A stretch of DNA of 64,000 nucleotides, from the NCBI RefSeq assembly GCF_029910095.1, contig NZ_CP094526.1:7874001-7938000 (forward strand), in the 5' to 3' direction. This stretch comes from Bradyrhizobium sp. ISRA464 (GTDB lineage: Bacteria > Pseudomonadota > Alphaproteobacteria > Rhizobiales > Xanthobacteraceae). Positions within the stretch are counted from its first letter, which is position 1; every line of letters starts with the position of its first letter. Positions 15,110 through 27,785 of this stretch are shown one piece after another. The position numbers and the translations under genes are program-made. The notes under the pieces were generated by a model. That model ran no database searches. It saw nothing but the letters and a program-made list of their open reading frames with translations, and was not told the DNA's origin.

Positions 15110-15493
15110 TCAGTTCTTCGGCTTCACCGCCTCTACCGCGGCGTGGCTGATGATCTGGCCCATCTCGCTGGCCTGGTCGGCGAGCGCGCGCATCTGGCTT
15201 TGCACGTAATCGCCGTGCAGCTTCATGATCTCGGTCAGGTCCTTGGCCTTGAGCAGCGACTCCGCGTAGTTCAGCGAGTCCTGCACGTTCTTTTCGGCGT
15301 AGGCGAACGCCTTGGCGGAAATGTCCTTGGCGCCGGCGCGCACGGTGGCGTTGCGCTCCTCGATCGTGCCGGCGGTCGCCTGCGCGCTCGAGACGAATTG
15401 CTCGAACGCCTTGCGTGCCTGCTCGAAGCTCGCTTCCGCCATCGATCGCATGTCCTTGGGGATCTCGAATTGGTCACGCCCGTTGTCGCTCAT
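15110..15493 (-). CDS. Phasin family protein
   Basis: The 127-residue protein (MSDNGRDQFEIPKDMRSMAE) has the helical phasin pattern: ASFEQARKAFEQFVSSAQAT, EKNVQDSLNYAESLLKAKD, then LTEIMKLHGDYVQSQM. It is related to but distinct from the phasin at 14333. The start at 15493 has CAGGAGCG upstream. The two genes are about 340 bases apart on one strand and are separately expressed or form a loose pair; the gap of about 220 bases after this gene has GC-rich repeats but no clear gene. Role: surface protein of polyhydroxybutyrate granules, inferred from the family. Confidence 0.88.
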   Translation of the reverse strand: MSDNGRDQFEIPKDMRSMAEASFEQARKAFEQFVSSAQATAGTIEERNATVRAGAKDISAKAFAYAEKNVQDSLNYAESLLKAKDLTEIMKLHGDYVQSQMRALADQASEMGQIISHAAVEAVKPKN

Positions 15494-15730
15494 GGTCGCG
15501 CTCCTGTTGGCTGGGTCTTGGCTCGCCGCTGTGCTCGATCGGCCCATGCGAACCTCGATCGCGATACCGCGCCGCAGATGTGACGCGGTGCCGCTGGTTC
15601 CGGCGGGCGGGTCGCGGCGATTTTCGACAACGCAAAACTGCTGTGGATCGTTCAGGCGAGTTAACGTTATTCCGCCTTTGGCGTGACACATCAGGCACAG
15701 CCGTGGACCCGCCGCCGCCCGCTTGCGATA

Positions 15731-15745
15731 CTAACGATCCGTTAA
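15731..15745 (+). promoter_or_regulatory. Possible CtrA-type site upstream of histidine kinase
   Basis: CTAA-N7-TTAA differs at one position from the CtrA consensus TTAA-N7-TTAA. It lies about 75 bases before the kinase start. A single near-match in a 330-base gap can occur by chance. Confidence 0.25.
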
Positions 15746-15820
15746 GGCTGTCATTCCCTGGCCGCCGGTATTTCGGGCGATCAAGGAAAAGAGGCTAACC
15801 CCCATGCGGTCAAATCTTGC

Positions 15821-19567
<3,747 letters not shown>

Positions 19568-19583
19568 TCATTGCACGCATGAT

Positions 19584-19645
19584 GCCTCGCGTGTGAGGCA
19601 GGCACCGGCGGAAGGGCTCCCCTCCCCCTTGCGGGGGAGGGAGCC
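19584..19645 (+). repeat. Two hairpins after the kinase gene
   Basis: GCCTCGCGTGTGAGGC (19584-19599) forms a short hairpin. GGCTCCCCTCCCCC (19615-19628) pairs almost completely with GGGGGAGGGAGCC (19633-19645). The second looks like a dispersed GC-rich intergenic unit similar to those near 25,880 and 32,215, and may also end transcription. Confidence 0.55.
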
Positions 19646-19799
19646 TGACCAGGGTGCTCACCTTACGTAGTTGGCGAGCGGCAATGTGTCGCCATTGCCC
19701 CTCGAACAATCAGATCTTCTCGACGATCGCCGCCTTCATCCGCGCGATCTCGACCTCGTCGCAATGATCAGCGGCGGCAACACCACCGCAGTGGATCTT

Positions 19800-20400
19800 G
19801 GCCGCTGAGCCTTCGTCATTCCGGGCTCGCGCCGAGCGGCGTGCCCAGGAAAGACGCGGGATAGAGACCCGCGCCCCTTGGCACTGATTTGCCCGACGGC
19901 GCAAGCCCTCGCGGCAGAAATATTTCTGTTTTCCAGAAGCGCAACTCAGTGTATGAATCGCCCCGTCTCACCCGACACGAGGGGCGGATCGCGATCGTCA
20001 CGAACGCGGCGTGAGATGCGGTGGACGCTAGTTGCGCAACTGACGAATGCGCATGAGGCGGACGGTGAAGTCGTGTGGTCTCGACGCCCCAGTGGCAGGT
20101 GTCTCCTCGCAAGACGCGGAACGCGTCTTGCTGATGACGGTGACAAAAAAGCCAAGTCTCGCCGGGGAGAGCACGAAGTAAGCCGTAAACCATCGCGCAG
20201 GGAAAGCCGGCGTGTTTTCCGGTTTCACCTGTGGTCCTACCCCCGGTGCTTTTTTGTTGCACCGGGCCCATGGGTGCGATCGGCACCCGGCTTTCCCTGC
20301 GCCCTCTGATTGAGAAGAGGGCGGGAAATAAAGCAAAGCTCGGGCGAAACGCGCCGCGGGAATGCGAGCGTATGACTCACAAGCAGTGCAACACACTCGG
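19800..20400 (+). repeat. Highly structured dispersed repeat, possible RNA-like element
   Basis: This gene-free stretch contains a perfect 15-base inverted repeat: CGCAGGGAAAGCCGG (20196-20210) with CCGGCTTTCCCTGCG (20287-20301). It encloses an 8-bp hairpin CCCGGTGC/GCACCGGG (20242-20249 with 20259-20266), and an overlapping GGGTGC/GCACCC pair (20272-20288) offers an alternative fold. I recall near-identical blocks in other Bradyrhizobium intergenic regions, where they are often mis-annotated as short proteins. The frames here (for example 20231-22129 on +) run through real genes on the other strand and are not credible. Function unknown; a mobile repeat or structured RNA are both possible. 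Confidence 0.6.
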
Positions 20401-20590
20401 TGTCGTCCCGGCGAAAGCCGGGACCCATTACCCCAAATGCTCATTGTTGCGCGACGCTGCGGCCAAGATCCCGTTCATCACCAAATGCGGTGGTTATAGG
20501 TCCTGGCCTTCGCCAGGACGACGAACGAGGAGCCCCGCTCACAACGCAGGCCACGGCGTATGGGTCCCTGCTTTCGCAGGGACGACAGTG
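20401..20590 (+). repeat. REP-like palindromic units
   Basis: Three short palindromic units follow each other: GTCCCGGCGAAAGCCGGGAC (about 20404-20423), TCCTGGCCTTCGCCAGGA (about 20500-20518) and GTCCCTGCTTTCGCAGGGAC (about 20565-20584). All have a GTCGTCC-type edge and a central GAAAGC or CTTCG-like loop. They are related to one another and look like repetitive extragenic palindromes. The whole gap 19,568-20,731 has no gene I can support. Confidence 0.65.
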
Positions 20591-20731
20591 GTGTATGCGG
20601 CGAGATCGAGCGCGATGCCACACCAGTCGCGCGGCAGTGGGCCGCGCTGCGACGCCAGGATGATGCGGGCGATAAAGGTTGCGTCGCCGGGGTGTGCGGG
20701 GCGGATCATCGGTCGCCCCGCTCCGATCATC

Positions 20732-21382
20732 TCAGGTGTTCTTCAGCGCGACGCGGAAGTCGGCCTCGGTCTTGGCCTTGACCTCCTCGAGCGTGACGCC
20801 GTCGGCGAGCTCGATCAGCGCCATGCCGTCGTTGCCGTGCTTGTCGATGGTGAACACGGCGAGATCGGTGACGACCATGTCGACCACACGCTCGCCGGTC
20901 AGCGGCAGGTTGCACGACTTGAGCAGCTTCGGGCCGTCCTTGGCGGAATGCTCCATCACCACCACGACGCGCTTGACGCCGGCGACGAGGTCCATGGCGC
21001 CGCCCATGCCCTTCACCATCTTGCCGGGGATCATCCAGTTGGCGAGGTCGCCGTTCTGCGCGACCTGCATGGCGCCGAGGATCGAGAGATCGATATGGCC
21101 GCCGCGCACCATGCCGAAGGAATCGGCCGAGGAGAAATAGCTCGTCGAGGGCAGCTCGCTGACCGTCTGCTTGCCGGCGTTGATCAGATCGGGATCGACC
21201 TCGTCCTCATAGGGGAACGGGCCCATGCCGAGCATGCCGTTCTCGCTCTGCAGGCTGACGTCGATGCCATCGGGAATGTAGTTCGAGACCAGCGTCGGAA
21301 TGCCGATGCCGAGATTGACGTAGTAACCGTCGCGCAACTCCTTGGCGGCACGCGCGGCCATCTGTTCACGGGTCCAGGCCAT
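20732..21382 (-). CDS. scoB: 3-oxoacid CoA-transferase subunit B
   Basis: The 216-residue protein matches the beta subunit of succinyl-CoA:3-ketoacid CoA transferase. It has [16 protein letters not shown] near the start and the [10 protein letters not shown] segment bearing the catalytic glutamate that forms the enzyme-CoA thioester. Length is normal for the family. With subunit A, encoded 24 bases upstream on the same strand, it transfers CoA from succinyl-CoA to acetoacetate, which feeds ketone and polyhydroxybutyrate breakdown products into acetyl-CoA. The proximity of phasin genes fits PHB metabolism, though they are not in the same operon. The start at 21382 has AGGAGAG upstream. Confidence 0.95.
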   Translation of the reverse strand: MAWTREQMAARAAKELRDGYYVNLGIGIPTLVSNYIPDGIDVSLQSENGMLGMGPFPYEDEVDPDLINAGKQTVSELPSTSYFSSADSFGMVRGGHIDLSILGAMQVAQNGDLANWMIPGKMVKGMGGAMDLVAGVKRVVVVMEHSAKDGPKLLKSCNLPLTGERVVDMVVTDLAVFTIDKHGNDGMALIELADGVTLEEVKAKTEADFRVALKNT

Positions 21383-21406
21383 GGGGCTCTCCTAAAGAGT
21401 TGGGTT

Positions 21407-22114
21407 TCAGGCAGCAGGCCGCGGACGGGTGTTGCGGAATTCAATCCGCTTCTTGGCCGTCCCGACCTCGACGATGCGTTTGATGAAAATGCCGGGCGTA
21501 TGGATGTGGTCCGGATCGATCTCGCCGGCCGGCACCAGATGCTCGACCTCGGCGACGGTGATCTTCGCCGCGGTCGCCATCATCGGATTAAAGTTGCGCG
21601 CGGTCTTGCGGTAGACGAGGTTGCCGGCGGTGTCGCCCTTCCAGGCGTGGACGATGGTGAGGTCGGCGAACAGGCCGCGCTCCATGATGTACTTCTGGCC
21701 GTCGAATTCCTTCACTTCCTTGCCTTCGGCGATCAGTGTGCCGACGCCGGTCTTGGTGTAGAAGGCCGGAATTCCGGCGCCGCCGGCGCGGATGCGCTCG
21801 GCGAGCGTACCCTGCGGGTTGAACTCGAGCTCGAGCTCGCCGGCGAGATATTGTTGAGCGAACAGCTTGTTCTCGCCGACATAGGACGAGATCATCTTCT
21901 TGATCTGGCGCGTTTCCAGCAGCCGGCTCAAGCCGATGCCGTCGACGCCGGCATTGTTGGAGACAACCGTCAGGCCCTTCACGCCGGAGTCGCGAATCGC
22001 ATCCGACAGGGTCTCGGCGATGCCGCAGAGGCCGAAGCCGCCCGACATGATCATCATGCCGTCCTTGAGAAGACCATCGAGGGCCGATTTCGCGTCGGGA
22101 TAGACCTTGTTCAT
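21407..22114 (-). CDS. scoA: 3-oxoacid CoA-transferase subunit A
   Basis: The 235-residue alpha subunit begins MNKVYPDAKSALDGLLKDG. It has the glycine-rich CoA-binding segment MSGGFGLCGIAE and the GGAGIPAFYT loop typical of family I CoA transferases. The start at 22114 gives the usual N-terminus; the 22-residue in-frame extension upstream is not conserved-looking. It is the first gene of a two-gene operon with scoB, spacing 24 bases, and the two subunits form the active heteromer. Confidence 0.95.
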   Translation of the reverse strand: MNKVYPDAKSALDGLLKDGMMIMSGGFGLCGIAETLSDAIRDSGVKGLTVVSNNAGVDGIGLSRLLETRQIKKMISSYVGENKLFAQQYLAGELELEFNPQGTLAERIRAGGAGIPAFYTKTGVGTLIAEGKEVKEFDGQKYIMERGLFADLTIVHAWKGDTAGNLVYRKTARNFNPMMATAAKITVAEVEHLVPAGEIDPDHIHTPGIFIKRIVEVGTAKKRIEFRNTRPRPAA

Positions 22115-22343
22115 GCAATGAATACCTGATGGAGGGCTAACGGCTGTGACAAACCGGATTATTAGGCGAAATCTTCGCAATGCGTCAATCGCGGCCCATT
22201 GCGACTATGGGAGGCGGCCTGCGACATCCCGATGGCCTTGAAAGCGACAAGAAAACCCTTCAGGTTGCCTGGGTTGGCACGGGCTTGCTGGCACAGCCCG
22301 CAATGTTCCGACGACGACCTGACAACCTCCAACCCGACCGGAC

Positions 22344-24320
22344 ATGTCATTGACGATGGCCCAAGGAATAAAGCGCCTGGGGATGCCGATTGTGGCGTTG
22401 CTTGGCCTGGCGCTGATCGCCCTGGTCGGAACATCGTGGTTCCTCAACCGGGACGCGTTGCAACGCGCGGTGGAAGCGCAGATCCGCGCCGTCACCGGGC
22501 TCGAACTGGTCGTCAACGGCAATATTGATGTCTCGATATTTCCCGGCAGCTACGTCTCCTTCCACAATGTCGGGCTGAAGGGCGCCACCACCATCGACCC
22601 CGCCTTGCAGGTCGACGTGCTGACCGCGAATCTGCGCCTGCTCCCCCTGCTGCTGCAGCGGTTCGAGATTGCCGACGTCATGATGCTCCGTCCGCATATC
22701 CACGTGGTGCGCGACGCCGCGACAGGCGAGAGCAACTGGACCCCGTTCGTCGAGACCATCGCGAAGGCGATGACGCCGGGTTCGGAGAACCAGGTGTCGT
22801 TTTCCGAGATCCGCATCCAGGACGGCGAGCTGAACTACGAGGACGCGACCAATCATGTGTCGGAGCAACTCGGTGATATCGATTTGTCGCTGGCCTGGCC
22901 CTCGATCTCGCGCTCCTTTGCCGCAACCGGCCAGTTCGACTGGCGCGGCCAGCGCGTCGACGGTTCGATCAGCGCCAGCGATTTCGCCGCGCTGTTGTCG
23001 GGTGACCGCTCCGGCCTCAAGGCGCGGCTTGCCAGCGCGCCGCTGAAGGTTGCATTCGACGGAACAGTCGCCAACCGCACCAGCCTGATGATGGAAGGCA
23101 TCACCACCATGGACAGTCCGTCCCTGCGCAATGCGCTGCGCTGGATGGGTCAGGCGCCGCCCGGCGGCGGAGGTGGCTTCGGCCGCTTCGCGCTGAAGGC
23201 GCGCACCAATGTGGTCGGCGGCTCGGTCGCCCTCACCAATGTCAATGTCGAGCTCGACGGCAATGTCGCCGAAGGCGTGATGACCTACTCCAACAACGGC
23301 CGGCAGACGCTGCAGGCGACGCTGGCGGCCGGCAACCTCGACTTCACGCCCTACATCTCGACCTTCCGTCTGCTCGCCCGCGGCCAGCGCGACTGGAACA
23401 GGCAGCTGTTCGATCTGTCGTCGCTGTCCAGCGTCGATCTCGACATGCGCCTGTCGGCGGCGAAGGTGACGGTTGGGCCGTCCAAGCTCGGCCGCACCGC
23501 GTTCGGTGCGAATTTGCGCGGCGGCGCGCTCGCGCTCAGCGTCGGCGAAGCACAGATGTATGGCGGTATCGCCAAGGGCTCGTTCGCGATCGCGCGCTCG
23601 GATGCGGTCGCCGATGTCAGGGCGCAATTCCAGTTCAACGATGTCGACCTGCAGGCCTGTGCCAGCGAACTGTTTGGCATCACCAAACTGTCCGGCCGCG
23701 GCAACCTCAACGTCTCGCTGACGGCGGCCGGCTCGAGCCCGTTCGGCCTGGCGCAATCGCTCGACGGGACCGCGACGCTGACCGGGCACGACGGCGCGAT
23801 CGCGGGCTTCAATGTCGAGCAGCTGCTGAAGCGGCTGGAGCGACGGCCGCTGTCGGGCGGCGGCCATTTCCGCTCCGGCACGACCCCCTACGACAATCTC
23901 AACATCTCAGTGAAGTTCGCCGACGGCGTCGCGACCGCCGAGGACATTCGCGTCGAGAGCCCGGCGGCGCGGATCACGCTGACCGGCACGGCCTCGGTGC
24001 CCGCGCGCGAATACGACCTGAAGGGCGTCGCCAGCCTGACGGCGGCATCCGGTGGCGGCACTGGTTTCGACCTGCCCTTCGTGGTGCAGGGACCGTGGGA
24101 CGATCCGCTGATTTTCCCCGATCCGGAAAGCCTGATCCGCCGCTCGCCCGCATCCGCGCCGCTGCTCGATGCGGTGAAGGACCGCAAGACCCGCGACGCG
24201 GTGCGCTCGGTGATCGAACGCTTTACCGGCGGCGGAAAATCCAGCACACCCGAAGCCGCGGCGCCGGCCCCGGCGCCGGCCAGCGCACCGACCTCGGCCG
24301 AGAATGCAAAGTCGAACTGA
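22344..24320 (+). CDS. AsmA-family protein
   Basis: The 658-residue protein has an N-terminal membrane anchor (MPIVALLGLALIALVGTSWFL, residues about 13-33) followed by a long periplasmic beta-rich region. It starts with the AsmA hallmark (VTGLELVVNGNIDVSIFPG, VSFHNVGLKG) and ends with the AsmA C-terminal block (GHDGAIAGFNVEQLLKRLE). AsmA-like proteins are bridge-like, inner-membrane-anchored proteins linked to outer-membrane lipid or assembly homeostasis. The tail is Ala/Pro-rich. ATG 22344 and ATG 22356 are both plausible starts. It is monocistronic, divergent from scoAB across about 230 bases. Confidence 0.88.
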   Translation: MSLTMAQGIKRLGMPIVALLGLALIALVGTSWFLNRDALQRAVEAQIRAVTGLELVVNGNIDVSIFPGSYVSFHNVGLKGATTIDPALQVDVLTANLRLLPLLLQRFEIADVMMLRPHIHVVRDAATGESNWTPFVETIAKAMTPGSENQVSFSEIRIQDGELNYEDATNHVSEQLGDIDLSLAWPSISRSFAATGQFDWRGQRVDGSISASDFAALLSGDRSGLKARLASAPLKVAFDGTVANRTSLMMEGITTMDSPSLRNALRWMGQAPPGGGGGFGRFALKARTNVVGGSVALTNVNVELDGNVAEGVMTYSNNGRQTLQATLAAGNLDFTPYISTFRLLARGQRDWNRQLFDLSSLSSVDLDMRLSAAKVTVGPSKLGRTAFGANLRGGALALSVGEAQMYGGIAKGSFAIARSDAVADVRAQFQFNDVDLQACASELFGITKLSGRGNLNVSLTAAGSSPFGLAQSLDGTATLTGHDGAIAGFNVEQLLKRLERRPLSGGGHFRSGTTPYDNLNISVKFADGVATAEDIRVESPAARITLTGTASVPAREYDLKGVASLTAASGGGTGFDLPFVVQGPWDDPLIFPDPESLIRRSPASAPLLDAVKDRKTRDAVRSVIERFTGGGKSSTPEAAAPAPAPASAPTSAENAKSN

Positions 24321-24482
24321 TCGAGCTGCTCGCTTTCCGCGCGGATGCGACCATGCGACTTCATCCGTGCGCCGTGCGCCCCCTACACAAGTTGGCGGCG
24401 TCGCCATCTTTATCAGGTCACAGGCATGCGCTAGTGTTTTCCCCAACCGGTTAAAACCGGCGTGAAAAGGGAGAATAATGAC

Positions 24483-25868
24483 GTGAGGTCCAAGGTTATT
24501 GGTGCGCTTTCGCTCGCGGTCGCTGCGGTCGGCCTGTTCGCCGGCACGGCCCCTGCTTTTGCCCAGGGCAAGACGATCACCGTCTGGTGGGGCAAGGGCT
24601 TCTACAAGTCCGAAGACGACGCACTGCTCGAGACGATCAAGAAATTCGAGGCCAAGACCGGCATCAAGGTCGAATTGTCGCAATACGCGATCCAGGATAT
24701 GATTCCGAAGACGGTCGCCGCGTTCGATTCCGGCACCGTGCCCGATGTCGCCTATTCCGACTCTTACGACGTGCAGGCGCAGGGCAAGTGGGCCTATGAG
24801 GGCAAGCTCGAGGATCTCTCCGACATCCTGCTGCCGATGAAGGATGCGTTCGCGCCGAACACGCTGGAGACGGCGCTGCTCTACAACGACGCCGCCAAGA
24901 AGAAGGCCTATTACGGCTTCCCGCTGAAGCAGCAGAGCATGCACGTCCAGATCTGGGGTGACATGTTGGAGAAAGCCGGCTTCAAGCAGGCCGACATTCC
25001 GACCAAGTGGGAGGACTACTGGTCGTTCTGGTGCAACAAGGTGCAGCCCGCGATCCGCAAGGCGACCGGGCAGCGCATCTACGGCGTCGGCCAGCCGATG
25101 GGTGTGGAATCGACCGACTCCTTCCAGTCGTTCTACACCTTCATGGACGCCTACCACGTCAAGCTGGTCGACGACGACGGCAAGCTGCTGGTCGACGATC
25201 CCAAGGTGCGCGACGGGCTGATCCACGCGCTGAAGGATTACACCGACACCTACATCAAAGGCTGCACGCCGCCCTCCTCCACCACCTGGAAGGACCCGGA
25301 CAACAACGTCGCCTTCCACAACAAGACGATCGTGATGACCCACAACTTCACGATCTCGATCGCTGCGAAGTGGTACGAGGATTCCACCAATCCGGCGCTG
25401 ACGCCCGAGCAGCGCGCCGCCGGCAAGAAGGCCTATGAGCAGGACATCATCACCGCGTCCTTCCCGAAGGCGCCGGACGGCTCGACGATCAAGTACCGCT
25501 CCGACGTCAAGACCGGCCTGATCTTCGCCAACGCCAAGAACAAGGCCGAGGGCAAGGAGTTCATCAAGTTCCTGCTGCAGGAAGAGAACGTCCGTCCCTA
25601 TATCGAGGGCGCGCTTGGCCGCTGGTTCCCGGTGACCAAGGCAAGCCAGGCGAGCCCGTTCTGGCAGGCCGACCGGCACCGCAAGGCGGTCTACAACCAG
25701 TTCACGGGCGGCACCGCGCCGTTCGATTTCACCAAGAACTGGAAGTTCACCATCCTCAACAATGAGAACGTCTGGGCCAAGGCGATGAACCGCGTGGTGA
25801 GCGAGAAGGTGCCGGTGGACAAGGCCGTCGACGAACTGATCGCCCGCATCAAGCAGGTCGCCGGTTGA
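24483..25868 (+). CDS. Sugar-type ABC transporter substrate-binding protein
   Basis: The 461-residue protein has a Sec signal peptide (RSKVIGALSLAVAAVGLFAG, then TAPAFAQ, cleavage after AFA) and a family-1 (maltose-binding-like) extracellular solute-binding fold, with KTITVWWGKGFYKSEDDALL, a YGFPLKQQS segment and a VPDVAYSDS pocket strand. GTG 24483 is chosen because GGGAG at 24468-24472 fits it; GTG 24462 would put extra charged residues before the signal. It heads an operon with two permease genes at 26064 and 26930. No ATPase gene accompanies it, so a shared ATPase is likely. Substrate unknown: probably a sugar or polyol. Confidence 0.9.
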   Translation: MRSKVIGALSLAVAAVGLFAGTAPAFAQGKTITVWWGKGFYKSEDDALLETIKKFEAKTGIKVELSQYAIQDMIPKTVAAFDSGTVPDVAYSDSYDVQAQGKWAYEGKLEDLSDILLPMKDAFAPNTLETALLYNDAAKKKAYYGFPLKQQSMHVQIWGDMLEKAGFKQADIPTKWEDYWSFWCNKVQPAIRKATGQRIYGVGQPMGVESTDSFQSFYTFMDAYHVKLVDDDGKLLVDDPKVRDGLIHALKDYTDTYIKGCTPPSSTTWKDPDNNVAFHNKTIVMTHNFTISIAAKWYEDSTNPALTPEQRAAGKKAYEQDIITASFPKAPDGSTIKYRSDVKTGLIFANAKNKAEGKEFIKFLLQEENVRPYIEGALGRWFPVTKASQASPFWQADRHRKAVYNQFTGGTAPFDFTKNWKFTILNNENVWAKAMNRVVSEKVPVDKAVDELIARIKQVAG

Positions 25869-25875
25869 TAATGAC

Positions 25876-26010
25876 TCCCCCTCTCCCCGTTCTTCACGGG
25901 GAGAGGGTCGGGGTGAGGGGCTCTATCTACGGGTGCACCTCGCGGAGAGTCCTGCCCCCCTCATTCGAAGCCTTCGGCTTCGACTTCTCCCCGCAAGTGG
26001 GGCAAGGTAA
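25876..26010 (+). repeat. GC-rich intergenic palindromic repeat
   Basis: CCCCTCTCCCCG and CGGGGAGAGGG face each other around TTCTTCA at about 25876-25906, followed by GTCGGGGTGAGGGG. A second palindrome-like block (cttctccccgcaagtggggc) lies at about 25983-26002. These are typical dispersed units of this genus and sit between the binding-protein and permease genes, where they may modulate relative expression. Confidence 0.6.
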
Positions 26011-26063
26011 AGGGCATCGCAGATCGCGGTGCGCGGTCGGTGGCTTGCTCAAAGAGTAGACGA

Positions 26064-26933
26064 ATGGCGATTACACTCTCTGCATCCGATGCTCCATCGC
26101 CGCCCCTGTCGGCACGGCTGTCGCCGCCGCAGGTCTGGGGCATCGTGCTGCTCACGCCCTATTTGCTCGTGTTCCTCGCCTTCGTGCTCTATCCGGTGTG
26201 CTACGGCCTGTGGCTGGCGCGCCATCCGGCGAGCTATGTCGCGCTCTATAACGATCCGATCTTCGCGCGCGCCGCGGTCAACACGTTGATCTTCCTGGTC
26301 ATCGGCATCAACATCAAGATGCTGATCGCGCTGTTCCTCTCCGGCTTCTTTGCCCAGCAGCGTCCCTGGATCAGATGGTTGTCGGTCATCTTCATCCTGC
26401 CTTGGGCGGTGCCGTCGATCCCGACCATCCTATCGGTGCGCTTCATGCTCAATCCCGAATGGGGCATGGTCAACCAGCTCATCTTCAAATTCACCGGCGA
26501 CGACGGCCCGAACTGGCTGAACGATCCGACGGTCGCGCTCGCGATGGCGATCGGCGTGCATATCTGGAAATCGCTGCCGTTCTGGACCCTGATCCTGCTG
26601 ACCGGACGGCTCGCGATCTCGCACGACCTGTACGAGGCGTCCGACGTCGACGGCGCCAGCTGGTGGCAGAAATTCCGTTACATCACGTGGCCGTCGATGC
26701 AGACGCTGTACATCACCTGCACGCTGCTCTCGATGATCTGGACGCTCGGCGACTTCAACAGCGTCTATCTGCTCACCGGTGGCGGGCCTGCCGATCTCAC
26801 CCACGTGCTGTCGACGCTCGGCATCCGCTATCTCAGGCTCGACCAACTCTCGCTCGCGATGGCCTCGATCGTGTGCGCGATGCCGTTCGTGCTGCCGCTG
26901 GTCTATTTCATGATGAAACGGTTGTCGCGATGA
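26064..26933 (+). CDS. Sugar-type ABC transporter permease 1
   Basis: The 289-residue inner-membrane protein has about six transmembrane segments (VWGIVLLTPYLLVFLAFVLY; NTLIFLVIGINIKMLIALFL; WLSVIFILPWAVPSIPTIL; later LPFWTLILL and MPFVLPLVYFMM). It carries the MalF/UgpA-type cytoplasmic EAA loop (DLYEASDVDGASWWQKF). ATG 26064 is preferred over GTG 26040. The stop overlaps the start of the second permease by four bases (ATGA), so synthesis is coupled. It forms the channel with the next gene for the substrate delivered by the binding protein at 24483. Confidence 0.9.
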   Translation: MAITLSASDAPSPPLSARLSPPQVWGIVLLTPYLLVFLAFVLYPVCYGLWLARHPASYVALYNDPIFARAAVNTLIFLVIGINIKMLIALFLSGFFAQQRPWIRWLSVIFILPWAVPSIPTILSVRFMLNPEWGMVNQLIFKFTGDDGPNWLNDPTVALAMAIGVHIWKSLPFWTLILLTGRLAISHDLYEASDVDGASWWQKFRYITWPSMQTLYITCTLLSMIWTLGDFNSVYLLTGGGPADLTHVLSTLGIRYLRLDQLSLAMASIVCAMPFVLPLVYFMMKRLSR

Positions 26934-27781
26934 AGCTGCCCACCCTCCACGAAGTCGGCACCGAAGCCAAGCTGCTGCTGATCGGCATCCCGGTCTTCAT
27001 CTGGACCATGGTGCCGATCTACCACATGTTCGTGTTCGCGATCTCGCCGAAGGAGGATGCGTTCTCCGGCAAGCTGTGGCCGGACCATCCAACGCTGCAT
27101 AATTTCTCGATCGTGTTCCATCAGCAGCACTATTTCCTGCGCGACTTCTGGATCCAGTTCTGGAATTCGACCGTGATCGCGCTCGCCGCCGGCGCGCTGA
27201 CGCTGCTCGTCGCGACCGCCGCCGCGTTCTCGATCTCGCGGCTGCGCGTGCCGGGCGGCCGCGCCGTGATGAACCTCGCGTTGTTCACCTATTTCATTCC
27301 GGCCGCGTTCCTTGCCGTGCCGATGTACCGCACCATGGGCAATTACGGTCTGCTCAATAATCACTGGTCGCTGATCCTGGCGATGGTGACGATCGCCTCG
27401 CCCTACGCCATCTGGGTCTTGAAGCAGGCCTCCGACAAGCTGCCGGTCGAGCTGGATGAAGCCGCGACCATGGACGGCGCCACCACGCTGCAGCTGTTCC
27501 GCCTGGTTTACGTGCCGCTGATGATGCCCTCGCTGGTCGCGATCGGCACCTACGCGATCCTGCTCGCCTGGAACGAATATCTCTATGCCTTCCTGCTGCT
27601 GTCGAACGACACGGACATCACGCTGCCGGTCGCGCTCGGCAACTTCCTCGCCGCCGACGATTCGCCGTGGGAGCTGTTGATGACCACCGGCTTCATCTAC
27701 GCGCTGCCGCCGGCCGCGATCTACTATGCCTTCAAGCGCTATATGGTGGGCGGGCTGACCGCCGGCGCGGTCAAGTCGTGA
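26930..27781 (+). CDS. Sugar-type ABC transporter permease 2
   Basis: The 283-residue MalG/UgpE-type permease has an N-terminal membrane segment (AKLLLIGIPVFIWTMVPIYH), further helices, and the EAA motif ELDEAATMDGATTLQLFRLV that docks on the ATPase. ATG 26930 overlaps the stop of permease 1. Its stop is only four bases from the end of the convergent polyamine-type permease gene at 27786, leaving almost no room for terminators between the two operons. Confidence 0.9.
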   Translation: MKLPTLHEVGTEAKLLLIGIPVFIWTMVPIYHMFVFAISPKEDAFSGKLWPDHPTLHNFSIVFHQQHYFLRDFWIQFWNSTVIALAAGALTLLVATAAAFSISRLRVPGGRAVMNLALFTYFIPAAFLAVPMYRTMGNYGLLNNHWSLILAMVTIASPYAIWVLKQASDKLPVELDEAATMDGATTLQLFRLVYVPLMMPSLVAIGTYAILLAWNEYLYAFLLLSNDTDITLPVALGNFLAADDSPWELLMTTGFIYALPPAAIYYAFKRYMVGGLTAGAVKS

Positions 27782-27785
27782 GGTC

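Noticed and set aside
20231..22129. 632-codon + strand frame
   Set aside because: It runs through the dispersed repeats and antisense to scoB and scoA, both certain genes.
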